Assembly (NCBI GenBank): GCA_963755335.1
Contig: CAVWJW010000002.1
Span: 434,001 to 498,000 of the forward strand
From: UBA10649 sp963755335
GTDB lineage: Bacteria; Actinomycetota; Actinomycetes; S36-B12
DNA: 64,000 nucleotides
Reading direction: 5' to 3'
Of this stretch, positions 18,662 through 28,223 are shown in pieces (position 1 is the stretch's first letter; the number at the start of each line of letters is the position of its first letter). Under the pieces are notes generated by a model. It made no database searches. It was given only the letters and a program-made list of their open reading frames with translations, and had not been told where the DNA came from. Made by a program: the position numbers and the translations under genes.

Positions 18662-19544
18662 TTATGAGTGGCGCCGCGTCATCTCCACGAAACGCACGGC
18701 TGCGGGCGCGGTGTCCTTCCCCGGCCACGCGAGGACGGTAGTGCCCATGGGTGCGTCGGAGATCGGCACGAACACCACGCCCGGACGCTTGTAGTACCGC
18801 GGCGCGGACGCCATCGTGATGCTGATGCCCTTGCCCTGGGCCACTGCAGTGAACTCCGCTTCGAACGTTGCTGCCTCCGCCGCGACGTGCGCAAAACCCT
18901 TGCCGCGGTAGTCCTGAGCAAGCCAGTACGCGCGCCACGTCCCGGCGCTTGCCGGTGCCGCAATGATCGGCTCGTCGAACAGCTCGGCGAGCTTGACCCG
19001 ACGCCGACCGGCTAGCCGATGATCGCTGGGAAGACAGGCGACCCAGCCCTCCTCGCTGATCGTGCAGCGTCTCGATCGGCTCGACGTCGATCGGCGGTCG
19101 GACGATGGCCAAGTCGACGCTCTGAGAAGCCAGACCGGCGGTCGGATCCGAGAAGTCGTACTCGATCGTCTCGACGCGGATCGCGGGGTAGAGGTCGGAG
19201 AACTCCCGCAGCAGCTTGGGCAGGAGGTCGAGGCCCGCACCGATCAGGTAGCCGATGCGCAGCAGGCCGTTGGTACCGTCGGACCATCGCCGCGCGGATG
19301 CCACGGCCTCGTCGATCGCGGCCAGGGCCGGCCGCAACTTCACGGCGAAGTCGGCTCCGGCGGGCGTCAACGCCACATTCCGGGTGTTGCGGATGAGCAA
19401 CGACACGCCGAGCGACTTCTCCAGCTGCTTGATGCTCTGCGACAGCGCTGGCTGGGAGATGAACAGGATCTCGGACGCCCTGCGGAAGTTGAGCTCCGTG
19501 GCGAGTACAGCGAATGCCCGCAGCTGTTGCTGCGTCGCGTCCAA
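18662..19544 (-). CDS. LysR-family transcription regulator (one-base frame break)
   Basis: The start is a TTG at 19544 with GGAAGGAG five bases upstream, giving LDATQQQLRAFAVLATELNF. The winged helix-turn-helix is clear (RRASEILFISQPALSQSIKQ). The effector domain follows, with the frame broken near 19063 by one extra base and resuming at TISEEGWVACLPSDHRLAG. The length of about 293 residues is normal. It is encoded upstream of the aminotransferase-ABC operon in the same direction and is the likely regulator of that operon. Confidence 0.85.
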
Positions 19545-19684
19545 CGCGGCTCCTTCCCATCCCCCATCACACCTAGACGAGTCGCAGCGAGCGTACATCT
19601 GGGCGATGTGAGCCTCGGGGATCGGCTGCACGAGGATAGCGGTCACGGCAACACCCCCAGCGAGAACAGCCAGCAGGAGCAGCC

Positions 19685-20474
19685 ATGGACGACGCAGACA
19701 TCGACGCTCGCTTCGCGATGGCCGCCAGCGTCATGGCCGAGGCAGGCCGCACTCGCACTGCAGTACAACCAGCGCCTCGAGACTCTGACGATCGAGAGCA
19801 AGGGGCCCCAGGATCTCGTCAGCGAAGCCGACCGGGAGGTCGAAATGCTGATCCGCGAGCGGATAGGCGCGCACTTCCCCGAGGACGATTTCGTGGGGGA
19901 GGAACTGGGTTCGAAATTCGACGGCGTAGGCGTGTGGGTCGTCGATCCGATCGACGGGACGCAGGACTTCCTGCTCGGCTTCCCGACGTGGTGCGTGTCG
20001 ATCGCCTTCGTCGCGAACGACGAACTCGTGTTCGGCCTGATCACGAGCCCGGTCACCGGCGACCGCTACGCGGCGCGGAAGGGGGAGGGCGCCACGTGGA
20101 ATGGGCAGGTCATCAGTGCGTCGCCGGCGACGTCACTGAAGGATGGCGTCACGTCGGTCGGGTACTCCACCAAGAGCACGCCGGCCGACCTGGCGCACAT
20201 CCTCGACGGATTGACGACCGCGGGTGGAGTTCTGCGATCGGTGGGCTCCGGCGCCCTCATGATCGTGTGGGTCGCCACCGGCCAGTGCATCGGCTATGTC
20301 GAGATGTACATCAACGCGTGGGACTGCTTGGCCGCGCTGTGCATCGTCAAGGAGGCGGGAGGTCGCTCGAACGACTTCCTGGCCGAGAATGGGCCGGCCG
20401 GAAACGGCCGGATCGTCGTCGCGGCACCCGCCCTCTATACCGAGTTGGAGAGCCTCCTGCCCACGAAGTCGTAG
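19685..20474 (+). CDS. Inositol monophosphatase-family phosphatase (one-base frame break)
   Basis: The two metal motifs are present: VVDPIDGTQDFLLG (the DPIDGTxNF site with D in place of N) and NAWDCLAALCIVKEAGG. GEELGSKF supplies the third-metal Glu. The family removes phosphate from inositol phosphates, fructose 1,6-bisphosphate or PAP. The start at 19685 has GGAG about five bases upstream. One extra base near 19748 breaks the frame after MAEAG. It is divergent from the LysR-aminotransferase-ABC cluster, so it may act on the imported compound. Confidence 0.82.
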
Positions 20475-20635
20475 AGGTCCGGCGCGATCGAGGTGATCGT
20501 GTCCATCGCCTCGGCGCCGTCGCAGGAGAGCAGCTCGATCTCGACGATCTCCGATCGAGCCCTGACCACGCGCCAGGTCCCGCCGGCGCCCTCCCAGCGG
20601 AGCAGCCGTTGCAGATCCGACGAAGGCATGGCCAT
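20435..20635 (-). CDS. Small conserved hypothetical protein, 66 aa
   Basis: A 66-residue protein with the pattern LLRWEGAGGTWRVVRARSE followed by CDGAEAMDTITS and DLYDFVGRR. I recall similar short actinobacterial proteins with a WExxGGTW start and a CDGGExM centre, of unknown role. It overlaps the end of the IMPase gene tail-to-tail by about 40 bases. No signal peptide or membrane segment. Confidence 0.6.
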   Translation of the reverse strand: MAMPSSDLQRLLRWEGAGGTWRVVRARSEIVEIELLSCDGAEAMDTITSIAPDLYDFVGRRLSNSV

Positions 20636-20775
20636 TCCCTCACCGTCCTACGAGGCCAGGGCTCCCGTCAACGTTACGTCGGGACGGGAGTCCAGCCATG
20701 AAGGCGTGCCCGACCATGCCTACGCCGAGTGACGGCTTCACCTGCGCTCCTCACGATCGAGCGGCGAGGCGAGCA

Positions 20776-21480
20776 TCACTCCGGCGGGCCCCAGTAGAAC
20801 ATGTCGAAGCGATCGGCTCCCGCGGCAACGGCCTCGCTGTACGAGAAGGCCGCCTCGTACAGCGCGTCATCGATGATGATGCCGTCGAGACCGTGGGGGA
20901 CGAGCTCGTGCAGAGCGTGCAGATCGCCGAGGTGGCTGATGCCGCCACGTGCCATCACCGGACGGTTGGTGCTCGCACAGAACTCGCTGAGAAGGTGCCG
21001 GTCGCCATGCTTCCAGTGGTGCGACTCGGCCTTGTCGGTGACAACGAACCTGCTGCAGCCCGAGCGCTCGAGCTGTGCCGCGATCTCGAACACATCCGGT
21101 TGCCGGATGTCGAGGCCGACGGCAACTCGATCACCGTGCTCGCGGACAGTGGCACTGGCCCAGTCGAGATCCGTCGCATCGATGACGACACGACTGGCCC
21201 CAGTCCGCAGTGCCAGCACAAGGCTTGCCTCGTCGGCGACGGCACCCACGTACTGCAGATGGGCCGAGCCGCTGACGATGTGCGCATGGCTGGCGCCCTG
21301 CCCGTCGATGGCGTCCTGGTCGACGACCTGGATCCAGGCGGCTCCCTTCGCGACCCACGACGAGATGGCGTCAGCAGGGCTGCCGGTCGCCGTCGACGGA
21401 CCGAAGTCGCGGGGCGCAAGCCGCGCCCGTCCTGCGGAAATGGTGACGACGGGCAGGAGCGCGAGAGGGTACTTGGCCAT
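20776..21480 (-). CDS. HisA/PriA-like TIM barrel, catalytically altered
   Basis: A 234-residue protein with the overall layout of HisA/PriA isomerases: LLPVV at the start, WIQVVDQDAIDGQGASH in the second unit, and ARGGISHLGDLHAL near the phosphate-binding loop. In HisA/PriA the first strand ends in an aspartate (VD) that acts as catalytic base; here it reads VVTISAGRARLA, so that Asp is a Thr. The other Asp region is kept (VVTDKAESHHW). It is isolated from histidine genes. It may bind a phosphoribosyl ligand or have a new activity rather than ProFAR isomerisation. Confidence 0.65.
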   Translation of the reverse strand: MAKYPLALLPVVTISAGRARLAPRDFGPSTATGSPADAISSWVAKGAAWIQVVDQDAIDGQGASHAHIVSGSAHLQYVGAVADEASLVLALRTGASRVVIDATDLDWASATVREHGDRVAVGLDIRQPDVFEIAAQLERSGCSRFVVTDKAESHHWKHGDRHLLSEFCASTNRPVMARGGISHLGDLHALHELVPHGLDGIIIDDALYEAAFSYSEAVAAGADRFDMFYWGPPE

Positions 21481-21566
21481 GCGCGAACCCTAGCCGCGCA
21501 CGCAGTAGCGTTGCGCTGACGGTCGCTCGGCAATGCCGCCACATCACCCTTGAGACAAGGAATCCC

Positions 21567-21944
21567 ATGTCAGACACCAAGTCGCGCCCCTTCGGCGTGA
21601 CCCTCGTCTTCCTGCTGATCCTCATCGTCGGAGTGCTCGGCCTGATCGCCGGCATCCTCGTGCTGTTCAACCGGGGCGACAACCAGGCCCTCGGCTGGAC
21701 CTACGGGATCACCATGATCGTCATCAGCGCCATCTACCTTCTCGTGGCCAAGGGCATTGCCAACGGCAGCCGGGTGTCAAGGCTGATCGTGGGGATCATC
21801 ACCCTCATCTCCCTGGTCGGCGGGATCTGGGTCGCCCTGGTTGCGAGCGGCTCGCGGCTCACCGGCGTCGTCCAGGCGGCGTTGGCGCTGCTGATCCTGT
21901 TCATGCTCTACAACGCCCGCGCCAGCCGGTTCTTCCACAGCTGA
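21567..21944 (+). CDS. Small four-helix membrane protein, 125 aa
   Basis: About four hydrophobic helices fill the sequence, starting with GVTLVFLLILIVGVLGLIAG. It resembles small DUF-type actinobacterial integral membrane proteins but I cannot name the family with confidence. An AAGGA leader precedes the ATG. It is divergent from the HisA-like gene and likely monocistronic. Confidence 0.65.
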   Translation: MSDTKSRPFGVTLVFLLILIVGVLGLIAGILVLFNRGDNQALGWTYGITMIVISAIYLLVAKGIANGSRVSRLIVGIITLISLVGGIWVALVASGSRLTGVVQAALALLILFMLYNARASRFFHS

Positions 21945-22031
21945 CGTAGCCGCGGCAAGGAGCGCCCATCGCCGGATGACCGGTCGGTCATGCGGCGGCT
22001 GTTCGTCATGATCCACGGCTACCGTCCTTGA

Positions 22032-23063
22032 GTGCGCAGATTGCCAGCACCGCTGCGGTCGCGCGCAGTCCTGCGCTGCATCGGTCTGATCGCCGCCCTG
22101 CTCGCGCTGGGGTTCCTCGCTCCGGTCTCGCCGGCTGCTGCGCACACGTCTCCAGTGGCGTCGACGCCGAAGCCGAACGTGACCATCCGTGCGCTGCCCG
22201 AAGACGTCACGATGACCTTCGACGGACCGCTCGACGTGTCACCGAGCGCCAAGGAGAGCCTGCTCGTCGTCACCGACCCGATGCATCACTTCATCAATGC
22301 GCCCACCGCGACGATCGAGGGCAGCACCTTGTCCACCGTCCTGAGCCCGACGATGCTGATGGACGGTCGCTACACAGTGTCCTTCCGCGCGTGGGCCGAA
22401 GACGGCTTCCCGTCGCAGGGGAGTTGGTACTTCACGGTCGACGCCGGCGCCGCCGACGATGAGTCCGACCAGCCAGCCCGGGTGACCCCCGTGCCCATCA
22501 GCGGCACCACCACGCTGGCGGTCACCGCGACGTCCGCAGGCGTCGTCGACGGCGCCGGATCACCGGGCGGCTCCGCCACCGGCACCTTCGACATCGACTT
22601 CGCCTCCGCGAACCTCTGCTACCGGATCAGCCACCCGCGGCCTCACGGACATCACGGCCGGCCATGTGCACTCGGCGAACCAGAGCCGCATGACGATCTC
22701 CGACGAGATCTCGCTGCCCATCGACATCTCGTCCATCGATGCGGCGACACCGACCTGCTCCCGTCAGGACCCGCAGACGCTTGCCTTCCTCGCCAGCGAC
22801 CCCACGCGCTACGTCCTCATGATCCACACCGCGGACTACCCGGAGGGTGCCGTCGCCGGTCCGTTCACCCTCGTCTCGTCGACGGCGACACGACGCCGGA
22901 CCCGTCATCGACCCTGTGGCGCCCGATCATCATCGGCCAGGCGATCACCCTGCTCGCCGTCGTCGGGCTGCTGGCCATCGCTCTCGTGCGCACGTCCGTC
23001 GGGCATGCCGGGCCCGTCGAGAAGACTCAGATGGTCGTGAAACGATGGTCAACCGGCGTTTGA
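22032..23063 (+). CDS. CopC-CHRD membrane-anchored protein (two frame breaks)
   Basis: The signal peptide ends at AAAHTSP, giving the N-terminal His typical of copper-binding CopC; the domain continues with VTMTFDGPLDVSP and DGRYTVSFRAWAEDGFPSQG. After a linker a CHRD-like domain follows (ANLCYRIS, then GLTDITAGHVHSANQS, then DPTRYVLMIHTADYPEGA), then a C-terminal helix ITLLAVVGLLAIALV. The frame breaks near 22631 by one extra base and near 22878 by one missing base. It probably sits outside the membrane and handles copper. The 3' end overlaps a strong hairpin, so the exact C-terminus is uncertain. Confidence 0.7.
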   Translation: MRRLPAPLRSRAVLRCIGLIAALLALGFLAPVSPAAAHTSPVASTPKPNVTIRALPEDVTMTFDGPLDVSPSAKESLLVVTDPMHHFINAPTATIEGSTLSTVLSPTMLMDGRYTVSFRAWAEDGFPSQGSWYFTVDAGAADDESDQPARVTPVPISGTTTLAVTATSAGVVDGAGSPGGSATGTFDIDFASANLCYRISHPRPHGHHGRPCALGEPEPHDDLRRDLAAHRHLVHRCGDTDLLPSGPADACLPRQRPHALRPHDPHRGLPGGCRRRSVHPRLVDGDTTPDPSSTLWRPIIIGQAITLLAVVGLLAIALVRTSVGHAGPVEKTQMVVKRWSTGV

Positions 23064-23082
23064 CGACCATCCGGTCTTCTCG
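23018..23082. terminator. Long imperfect stem-loop between convergent genes
   Basis: Arms at about 23018-23044 and 23057-23082 pair over roughly 25 bases (GAGAAGAC with GTCTTCTC, ATGGTCGT with ACGACCAT, AAACG with CGTTT) around a 12-base loop. It lies between the ends of the convergent CopC-CHRD and SRPBCC-like genes and so could serve both as terminator. The stem is unusually long and low in GC for this DNA. Confidence 0.65.
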
Positions 23083-23083
23083 G

Positions 23084-23638
23084 CTAGAGAGGTGGGAGGT
23101 CGCTGCTGGGTCCGCTGGGCCAGTTCACGGCGAGCTCCTCGAATCCGCGTGGCTCGTCCGCCGTCTCGGGCACCGTCTCGTCGGCGGCCGGATCACCCGT
23201 CAACGCGCGCGCGAGTCGCTGCAGCAGGGCCCGGACGGTGGCCTCCGCCACCCGATGCAGGGCAACGCGATCGAGCGTCGAGCCGATGACGCCCAGGGGT
23301 GGACGGTAGGCGCCCTCGATCGTCAGGTCGGAGTCGTCAGCACCGGCCGGCGTGATCTCGAGGTTGGCGTCGAGCTGCGGGAACATCGCCCCGCCCGGCC
23401 CGGTGGCGACCCACCGCAGCGGGAGAACCAGCGTGTCGTCGTTCATGTAGGCGGGCAGCGCCTGGACCAGGACCTCCTTGGAGATCCCGCGTACGCCGGC
23501 CCGCAGCAGCAGGCTCCGGCCCTCCCCGAAGGCCCGCACCGAGACGTCCTGGAGACCCTCCGCGGCGACGAAGTCCACCAGTCGGCGACGGGCCATGCCC
23601 GCCGTCACCGGGAGGTGAACGCGCTCCGCCAAGAACAT
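23084..23638 (-). CDS. Hypothetical protein, possible SRPBCC-like fold, 184 aa
   Basis: The protein starts MFLAERVHLPVTAGMARRRL and has alternating strand-like segments (DDTLVLPLRWVATGPGGAMF, SDLTIEGAYRPP) followed by a long C-terminal helix (RVAEATVRALLQRLARALTG). This resembles a polyketide-cyclase/SRPBCC fold with its final helix. I cannot assign a named family. It is convergent with the CopC-CHRD gene across the long stem-loop. Confidence 0.6.
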   Translation of the reverse strand: MFLAERVHLPVTAGMARRRLVDFVAAEGLQDVSVRAFGEGRSLLLRAGVRGISKEVLVQALPAYMNDDTLVLPLRWVATGPGGAMFPQLDANLEITPAGADDSDLTIEGAYRPPLGVIGSTLDRVALHRVAEATVRALLQRLARALTGDPAADETVPETADEPRGFEELAVNWPSGPSSDLPPL

Positions 23639-23725
23639 CTCCTCAGGATGAGACGCCGTGCGGCCGTCGCCCAGTGACCAACGTCCCGGACTCGGCTGCG
23701 ATCAGCCCCGCCACAGGTCGCGGCA

Positions 23726-23764
23726 CCATTATGGCTTGACGTGGCATCATTATGATGCCACTAT
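23726..23764 (+). promoter_or_regulatory. Promoter with two palindromic operators for the RHH gene
   Basis: TGGCATCATTATGATGCCA (23742-23760) is a perfect 19-base palindrome. A shorter related palindrome CCATTATGG (23726-23734) has its centre 21 bases away, two helical turns. A -35 TTGACG (23736-23741) and -10 CACTAT (23759-23764) with a 17-base spacer span the main palindrome, so a bound repressor would block transcription. The ATG at 23771 falls about where transcription would start, suggesting a leaderless mRNA. Confidence 0.6.
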
Positions 23765-23770
23765 GGGGCC

Positions 23771-24274
23771 ATGGACGTGAATCCCTACCTGCAGGCCATC
23801 CGCGAGGACGTGTCCCGAGCCGCCGAGGCCTGGGGCAGCGACGGACCCGAGCTGGCCGACCGGCTGCTGGCACCCCTCGAATCGGCGCTCCGCCTGGCCC
23901 TCCTCGAGGCGCTGTCGGCGGCCGCCGCCGAGATCACCACCGAGCTGGCTCCCGGATCGGTCGAGGTCCGCCTGCGCGGACGTGACCCCGAGTTCGTCGT
24001 GACGGCTCCGCCCACCGCGTCAGCGGACCCCACCCCCATCGACGCGCCCCCGTGGTCTCCGGGCGACGGTGACGACGCGTCCATGACCCGCATCAACCTC
24101 CGCCTGCCACAGGACCTCAAGGATCACGTCGAAGGGGCCGCACGGCTGGCCGGCCTCTCCGTCAACGCCTGGCTCGTTCGCGCCGCAGCTGCCGGCCTGG
24201 GCGGTACCTCGTCGGACGCCCCGAAGCGACCCCGCTCTCGCGGCGGCGACCACTACTCCGGCTGGGTTCGTTAG
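23771..24274 (+). CDS. Ribbon-helix-helix regulator with N-terminal HicB-like part
   Basis: A 167-residue protein. The C-terminal part TRINLRLPQDLKDHVEGAAR and LAGLSVNAWLVRAAAAGL is a ribbon-helix-helix DNA-binding domain of the HicB/Arc class. The N-terminal 100 residues are helical and unassigned. The palindromic sites directly upstream suggest autoregulation. The DUF4097 gene follows after about 45 bases, so the two may form an operon. No HicA-like toxin is present, so it is not a standard HicAB pair. Confidence 0.75.
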   Translation: MDVNPYLQAIREDVSRAAEAWGSDGPELADRLLAPLESALRLALLEALSAAAAEITTELAPGSVEVRLRGRDPEFVVTAPPTASADPTPIDAPPWSPGDGDDASMTRINLRLPQDLKDHVEGAARLAGLSVNAWLVRAAAAGLGGTSSDAPKRPRSRGGDHYSGWVR

Positions 24275-24320
24275 TTCCCCGCCTGACCCCCTCCCCTTCC
24301 TCATCACCAAGGAGCACGTC

Positions 24321-25184
24321 ATGCCGTCTTTCACCACCCCCACACCAGTCAGCGCGACCATCCAGCTCCCCTGTGGCGCGATCCGCATCGAGGCGAGCGA
24401 TCGCGACGACACGGTCGTCGAGGTCACGCCGAGCAACTCGGCGCGCGATCGTGACATCGCGGCCGCCGCGCAGACGCGCGTCGACTTCGCCGACGGCACG
24501 CTGCGGGTGATCGCCCCCAAGGGCCAGGGCGGAGGCATCCTTCGCAAGTCCGGATCCGTCGACGTCGTCGTCGCGCTGCCGGCGGGCTCGATCGTCGACG
24601 CCCGCACGGGCCTTGGCCAGGTGCTGTTGGTCGGCAGCATCGGCGATGCTCGCGTGCGAACCGGCGCCGGCGACGTCCACGTGCAGGACGCCACCGCCGT
24701 CGACCTCGTCACCGGACTCGGTGCCATCTCCGCCGGACATGTCATCGGCAACGCGACCTGCACGACAGGATCAGGTTCGGTCCGCCTGTCCTACGTCGAT
24801 GGCAGCGCCCAGATCAAGAACTCCAACGGTGACACCTGGCTCGGCGGCGTCAGCGGCGTACTCAAGGCAAAGTCGTCCAACGGCAGCATCCGCGTCGATC
24901 GCGCTGGAGCAGATGTCAAGGCCTCGACCGCCAACGGCGACGTGCAGGTGGGCAGAACCGAGCGCGGCACCGTCGATCTGCGCACGGCCCTCGGGAGCAT
25001 CGAGGTCGGGATAGCCGACGGCGTGGCCGCCCGCCTCGACCTGCACACGTCCTTCGGCGCCGTGCGGAGCGAGCTCGACGCTACCGATCGTCCGTCGCCC
25101 ACGGACGGAACGGTGACGGTGTCCGCGCAGACGAGCGCCGGCGACATCACCATCCGCCGCGCGCCTGAAGGGGCAGCCGCCTAG
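24321..25184 (+). CDS. DUF4097 beta-solenoid-like repeat protein
   Basis: A 287-residue protein without signal peptide, built of short repeating strands (for example GSGSVRLSYVDG, NSNGDTWLGGVSG, SSNGSIRVDRAG, TANGDVQVGRTE), the hallmark of DUF4097/DUF4098. AAGGAGCACGTC precedes the ATG. Family members often associate with membrane-stress regulators or anti-sigma systems; function is not established. It is downstream of the RHH gene and convergent with the TIR-WD40 operon, overlapping its last four bases. Confidence 0.8.
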   Translation: MPSFTTPTPVSATIQLPCGAIRIEASDRDDTVVEVTPSNSARDRDIAAAAQTRVDFADGTLRVIAPKGQGGGILRKSGSVDVVVALPAGSIVDARTGLGQVLLVGSIGDARVRTGAGDVHVQDATAVDLVTGLGAISAGHVIGNATCTTGSGSVRLSYVDGSAQIKNSNGDTWLGGVSGVLKAKSSNGSIRVDRAGADVKASTANGDVQVGRTERGTVDLRTALGSIEVGIADGVAARLDLHTSFGAVRSELDATDRPSPTDGTVTVSAQTSAGDITIRRAPEGAAA

Positions 25185-28100
25185 CGAGCGGGAGTGCAGC
25201 CGCTGGGCGGCCAACCCACGGGAAGGTGCTCGGTCACCTGCGAGGACTCGACAAAGGGAGCGGCTAGGTCACAGGCGGCGAGCGGGTCCCATGAGTTCCA
25301 CAGTCGGACGTTGCCCACAAGCTCGGCCGACGCCAAGGTGCGGCCATCCGGACTGAACGCGAGGGACGACACCGCGGATCCACCTCCCGCACTCACAGAA
25401 ACATCAGCCGCCACGCCCGGATGGCCGACCATCGGGTCGGCGATCGGGGTTCCGGAGGACGGATCCCACAGTTGCACGGCGCCGCCGACCCCGGTGCCGG
25501 CCGCGAGGATCCGGCCGTCAGGTGAAAAGGCCAACGAGGTCACGGCTTCCTTGCCCTTCACGTGAAGCTGGCGCACCGAACGACGCGAGTCCGGATCCCA
25601 CAGTCCGATCTGACCGTCAGCGCCCGCCGCGGCGACGACCTTCCCGTCGGGACTGAATGCGAGCGACGACACCGCGGCACTGCTCCTGCTCGTCGAGCCT
25701 TGCGCCGCGATGGGCGCACCGACGACGGCTTGGGTGGAGGGGTCCCACGACCAGAGGGTCCCGTCGTCATAGCCCGCGACGATCAGCCGATCGCCGGGCC
25801 GGAAACCCAGGGCAGTGACCGAGGTGGGCACACCGTCCGCCGACGGAGGCGGCCCGGTGAGCGAGCCAACCTGTTGCCACGAGGTCGTGTCCCAGAGTCG
25901 GACAGCACCGGTGTCGTCACTCGTGGCCAGGAGTTCGCCATCGTGGCTGAATACGGCGAGGTACACGCCGCCATCCTGTGGCGCGAGCGCGTGCAGGCGC
26001 TTCCGGGTCGATGGATCCCAGATGTCGACAATCCCGTCGCCATGGCCGACGGCGAGGAGACGCCCATCGCGGACTGAACGCCAGGGACTTCACGCCGTTG
26101 CCGTCATCGGCCAGGACGGTGGGGTGGAGGAGCGGCGCGCCCTTCGCCTTTCCGGTGGCCGGGTCCCAGAACTGCACGGCATCGCCGTGATCGCCCGTGG
26201 CCAGGAGCGTGCCATCGGGGCTGAAGGCGACCTGGCTCGCTCCCGAGGTGGGATCGCCCAGCGGACGGCCCAGCGGGGCACCAGAGCCTGGCCGCCACAG
26301 GCGCACGGCGCCATCGGCGTCGCCCGTGGCGATCAAGCCGCTGGTGGCTACCGCCAGGGCATGCACGCCGCCAGCACCGACCGACACCGGCGCCCCCACC
26401 GGTCGGCCGCGAGCCGGATTCCACACCCTGATCGTGCCGTCGTCGCCGACGGAGAACACGCGTCGACCGTCCCGCCCGAAGGAGACGCCGTCGACCCTTC
26501 CCGCATGCCCGATCAACGGAGCGCCGAGACGGCGATGGGTGCGCGCATCCCACAGCCGGACGGTGCCGTCGGCTCCCCCGGTGACCAGACGGCGGCCGTC
26601 GGCGTCGAAGGCCAGCGCAGTGACCTCACGCGACAACCCGGCCAGCTCGTGGCCGGTCAACGGCTTGCCGACGGATCGGTGGCTTGCCGGATCCCACAGC
26701 CTGATGGATCCGTCGTTCCCCGCCGCCGCAAGGACCCGACCGTCCGGGCTGAAGGCGAGCGCTCCGAAGGCCACGCTCCCGCCCTTCAGGCGTTCGCACC
26801 TCCAGGCGCCTTCCCCGGCCGGCACGCAGACGACGCCGTTGGTCGCGATGGGCGGCACTGGTGCGATGGCGCCGAGCGACTCCTGGGTGCGCGGGTCCCA
26901 CAGCGAGATCCCGCCCAGGTCGCTGGCGGCTGCCAGCATGCGCCCGTCGGGACTGAACGCAAGGGAGTTCACCGAGGCGCCGTCCTTGGTACTGATCTGG
27001 ATCGGCCGACCCGACGGGGCGCGCGAGGTCGTGCTCCACACCCGCACGGTCCCGTCCCTGCTTCCCGACGCCAGCAGCTTCCCGTCAGGACTGAACGCGA
27101 CCGACGACACCTCGTCGACGTGACCCTCCAGAGGAGGGCCCACCGGCGCACCCGTCGACGCGTTCCACAGCCGGACGGTCCCGTCGAGCCCCCCGGAGGC
27201 GAGGAGATCGCCGTCCGGGCTGAACGCGACCGACGACACGGCATCGACGTGTCCCAACAGCGGCGGGCCGAGCTGCTGCAGTGTGCGACCGGCGAAGGCC
27301 GCACGCGCCCGAAGGAGGGCCGTTGTCGAGTCGGTCAGGGGGGCAGCGGGCCGCGTGGCTGCAGAGCTCTCGGCGGCCAGGCGCAGCGCCAGGGCGCTGT
27401 TGGCGGGGGTCACGTCGCGTGCAGCGGCCGTCAGTCCGAGAGCCACGGCCTTGCGCAGTTCCGTCACGGCCCTGGTCTCGGATGCAACGGCGGCGGCACG
27501 CTGCTCGTTCGCCTCGTTGGTCTGCCGAAACGCGTAGGCCGCTGCGATGACCGCGATGACGGTCAGGAGAGCGAGAGCCGCGACGGCTGCGCGACGCCAC
27601 CGCCGGAACCGCTTCTGCTCCCGCACGTCGTCGCTGGCCAGTTCGTACTTCGACTTGCCATGGATGGGCGCCGCCAGATCGGTGACCTTGTCGCGGAAGG
27701 CCGCCGATCTAAGGTCCCAGGGCGAATCGGCGCTGACATCGATCCACAGTGGCTCCGCGGGCAGCACTCCTGGCTGCGTGAGCGCCGGCACTGATGCATC
27801 CGACGCCACCGGATCAAAGCACTGGTTTCTCTCGTCCCAGTCCAGATTCCCGGCTACGAGCACGATGAGCATCCGATCGGGGCCGTGGCGTGTCAGCCAG
27901 TGGACGACCTCCTTGTCGACCCACTCCGAGGCTGCGGCGTGCGGTGACAGCACGACGACGAGGAACCGGGCCTCGTCCATCGCATCGGTGATGCGACCGA
28001 GCAGGTCGGGCGTCGCGGTGAGGTCGGTGTCGTCGCGAAAGACCCGCAGCGCGTTCAGCCGGCCCATCCGTCGGGCGATCCGCTGCAGCCCCGTTTGAAT

Positions 28101-28223
28101 GCCGGCGGCGACGGGACGGTCCCCGTGCGAGTAGGACACGAACGCGTCGAACCGGGTGGAGCCGACACCGTCGGCAGCCTCACTCGCCGTGTCCTGCGTC
28201 GTCGCGCCGGGTCCCCTTGTCAT
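25181..28223 (-). CDS. TIR-TM-WD40 receptor-like protein B (one-base frame break)
   Basis: About 1013 residues. A TIR domain (residues about 25-130) has FDAFVSYSHGDRPVAAGIQ, VFRDDTDLTATPDL and SEWVDKEV, whose Glu (about 105) corresponds to the NADase glutamate of TIR enzymes. A basic stretch and a hydrophobic helix (about 216-237) follow, then a helical linker, then 14 WD40 repeats (for example SSVAFSPDGDLLASGGLDG), enough for two seven-bladed propellers. The frame breaks near 26070: deleting one C restores SLAFSPDGRLLAVGHGDG, the repeat's own consensus. The start overlaps the stop of protein A (ATGA). Probable role: membrane receptor/enzyme making an NAD-derived signal; this is inferred from the TIR family and the SLOG-SLATT neighbours. 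Confidence 0.85.

Noticed and set aside
23771..24274. A HicAB toxin-antitoxin pair
   Set aside because: Only the ribbon-helix-helix part resembles HicB; no HicA-like small RNA-binding toxin is encoded beside it.
25815..27794. A 659-residue plus-strand frame opposite the WD40 region
   Set aside because: It is the complement of the WD40 repeats; its repeated residues merely mirror the blades.
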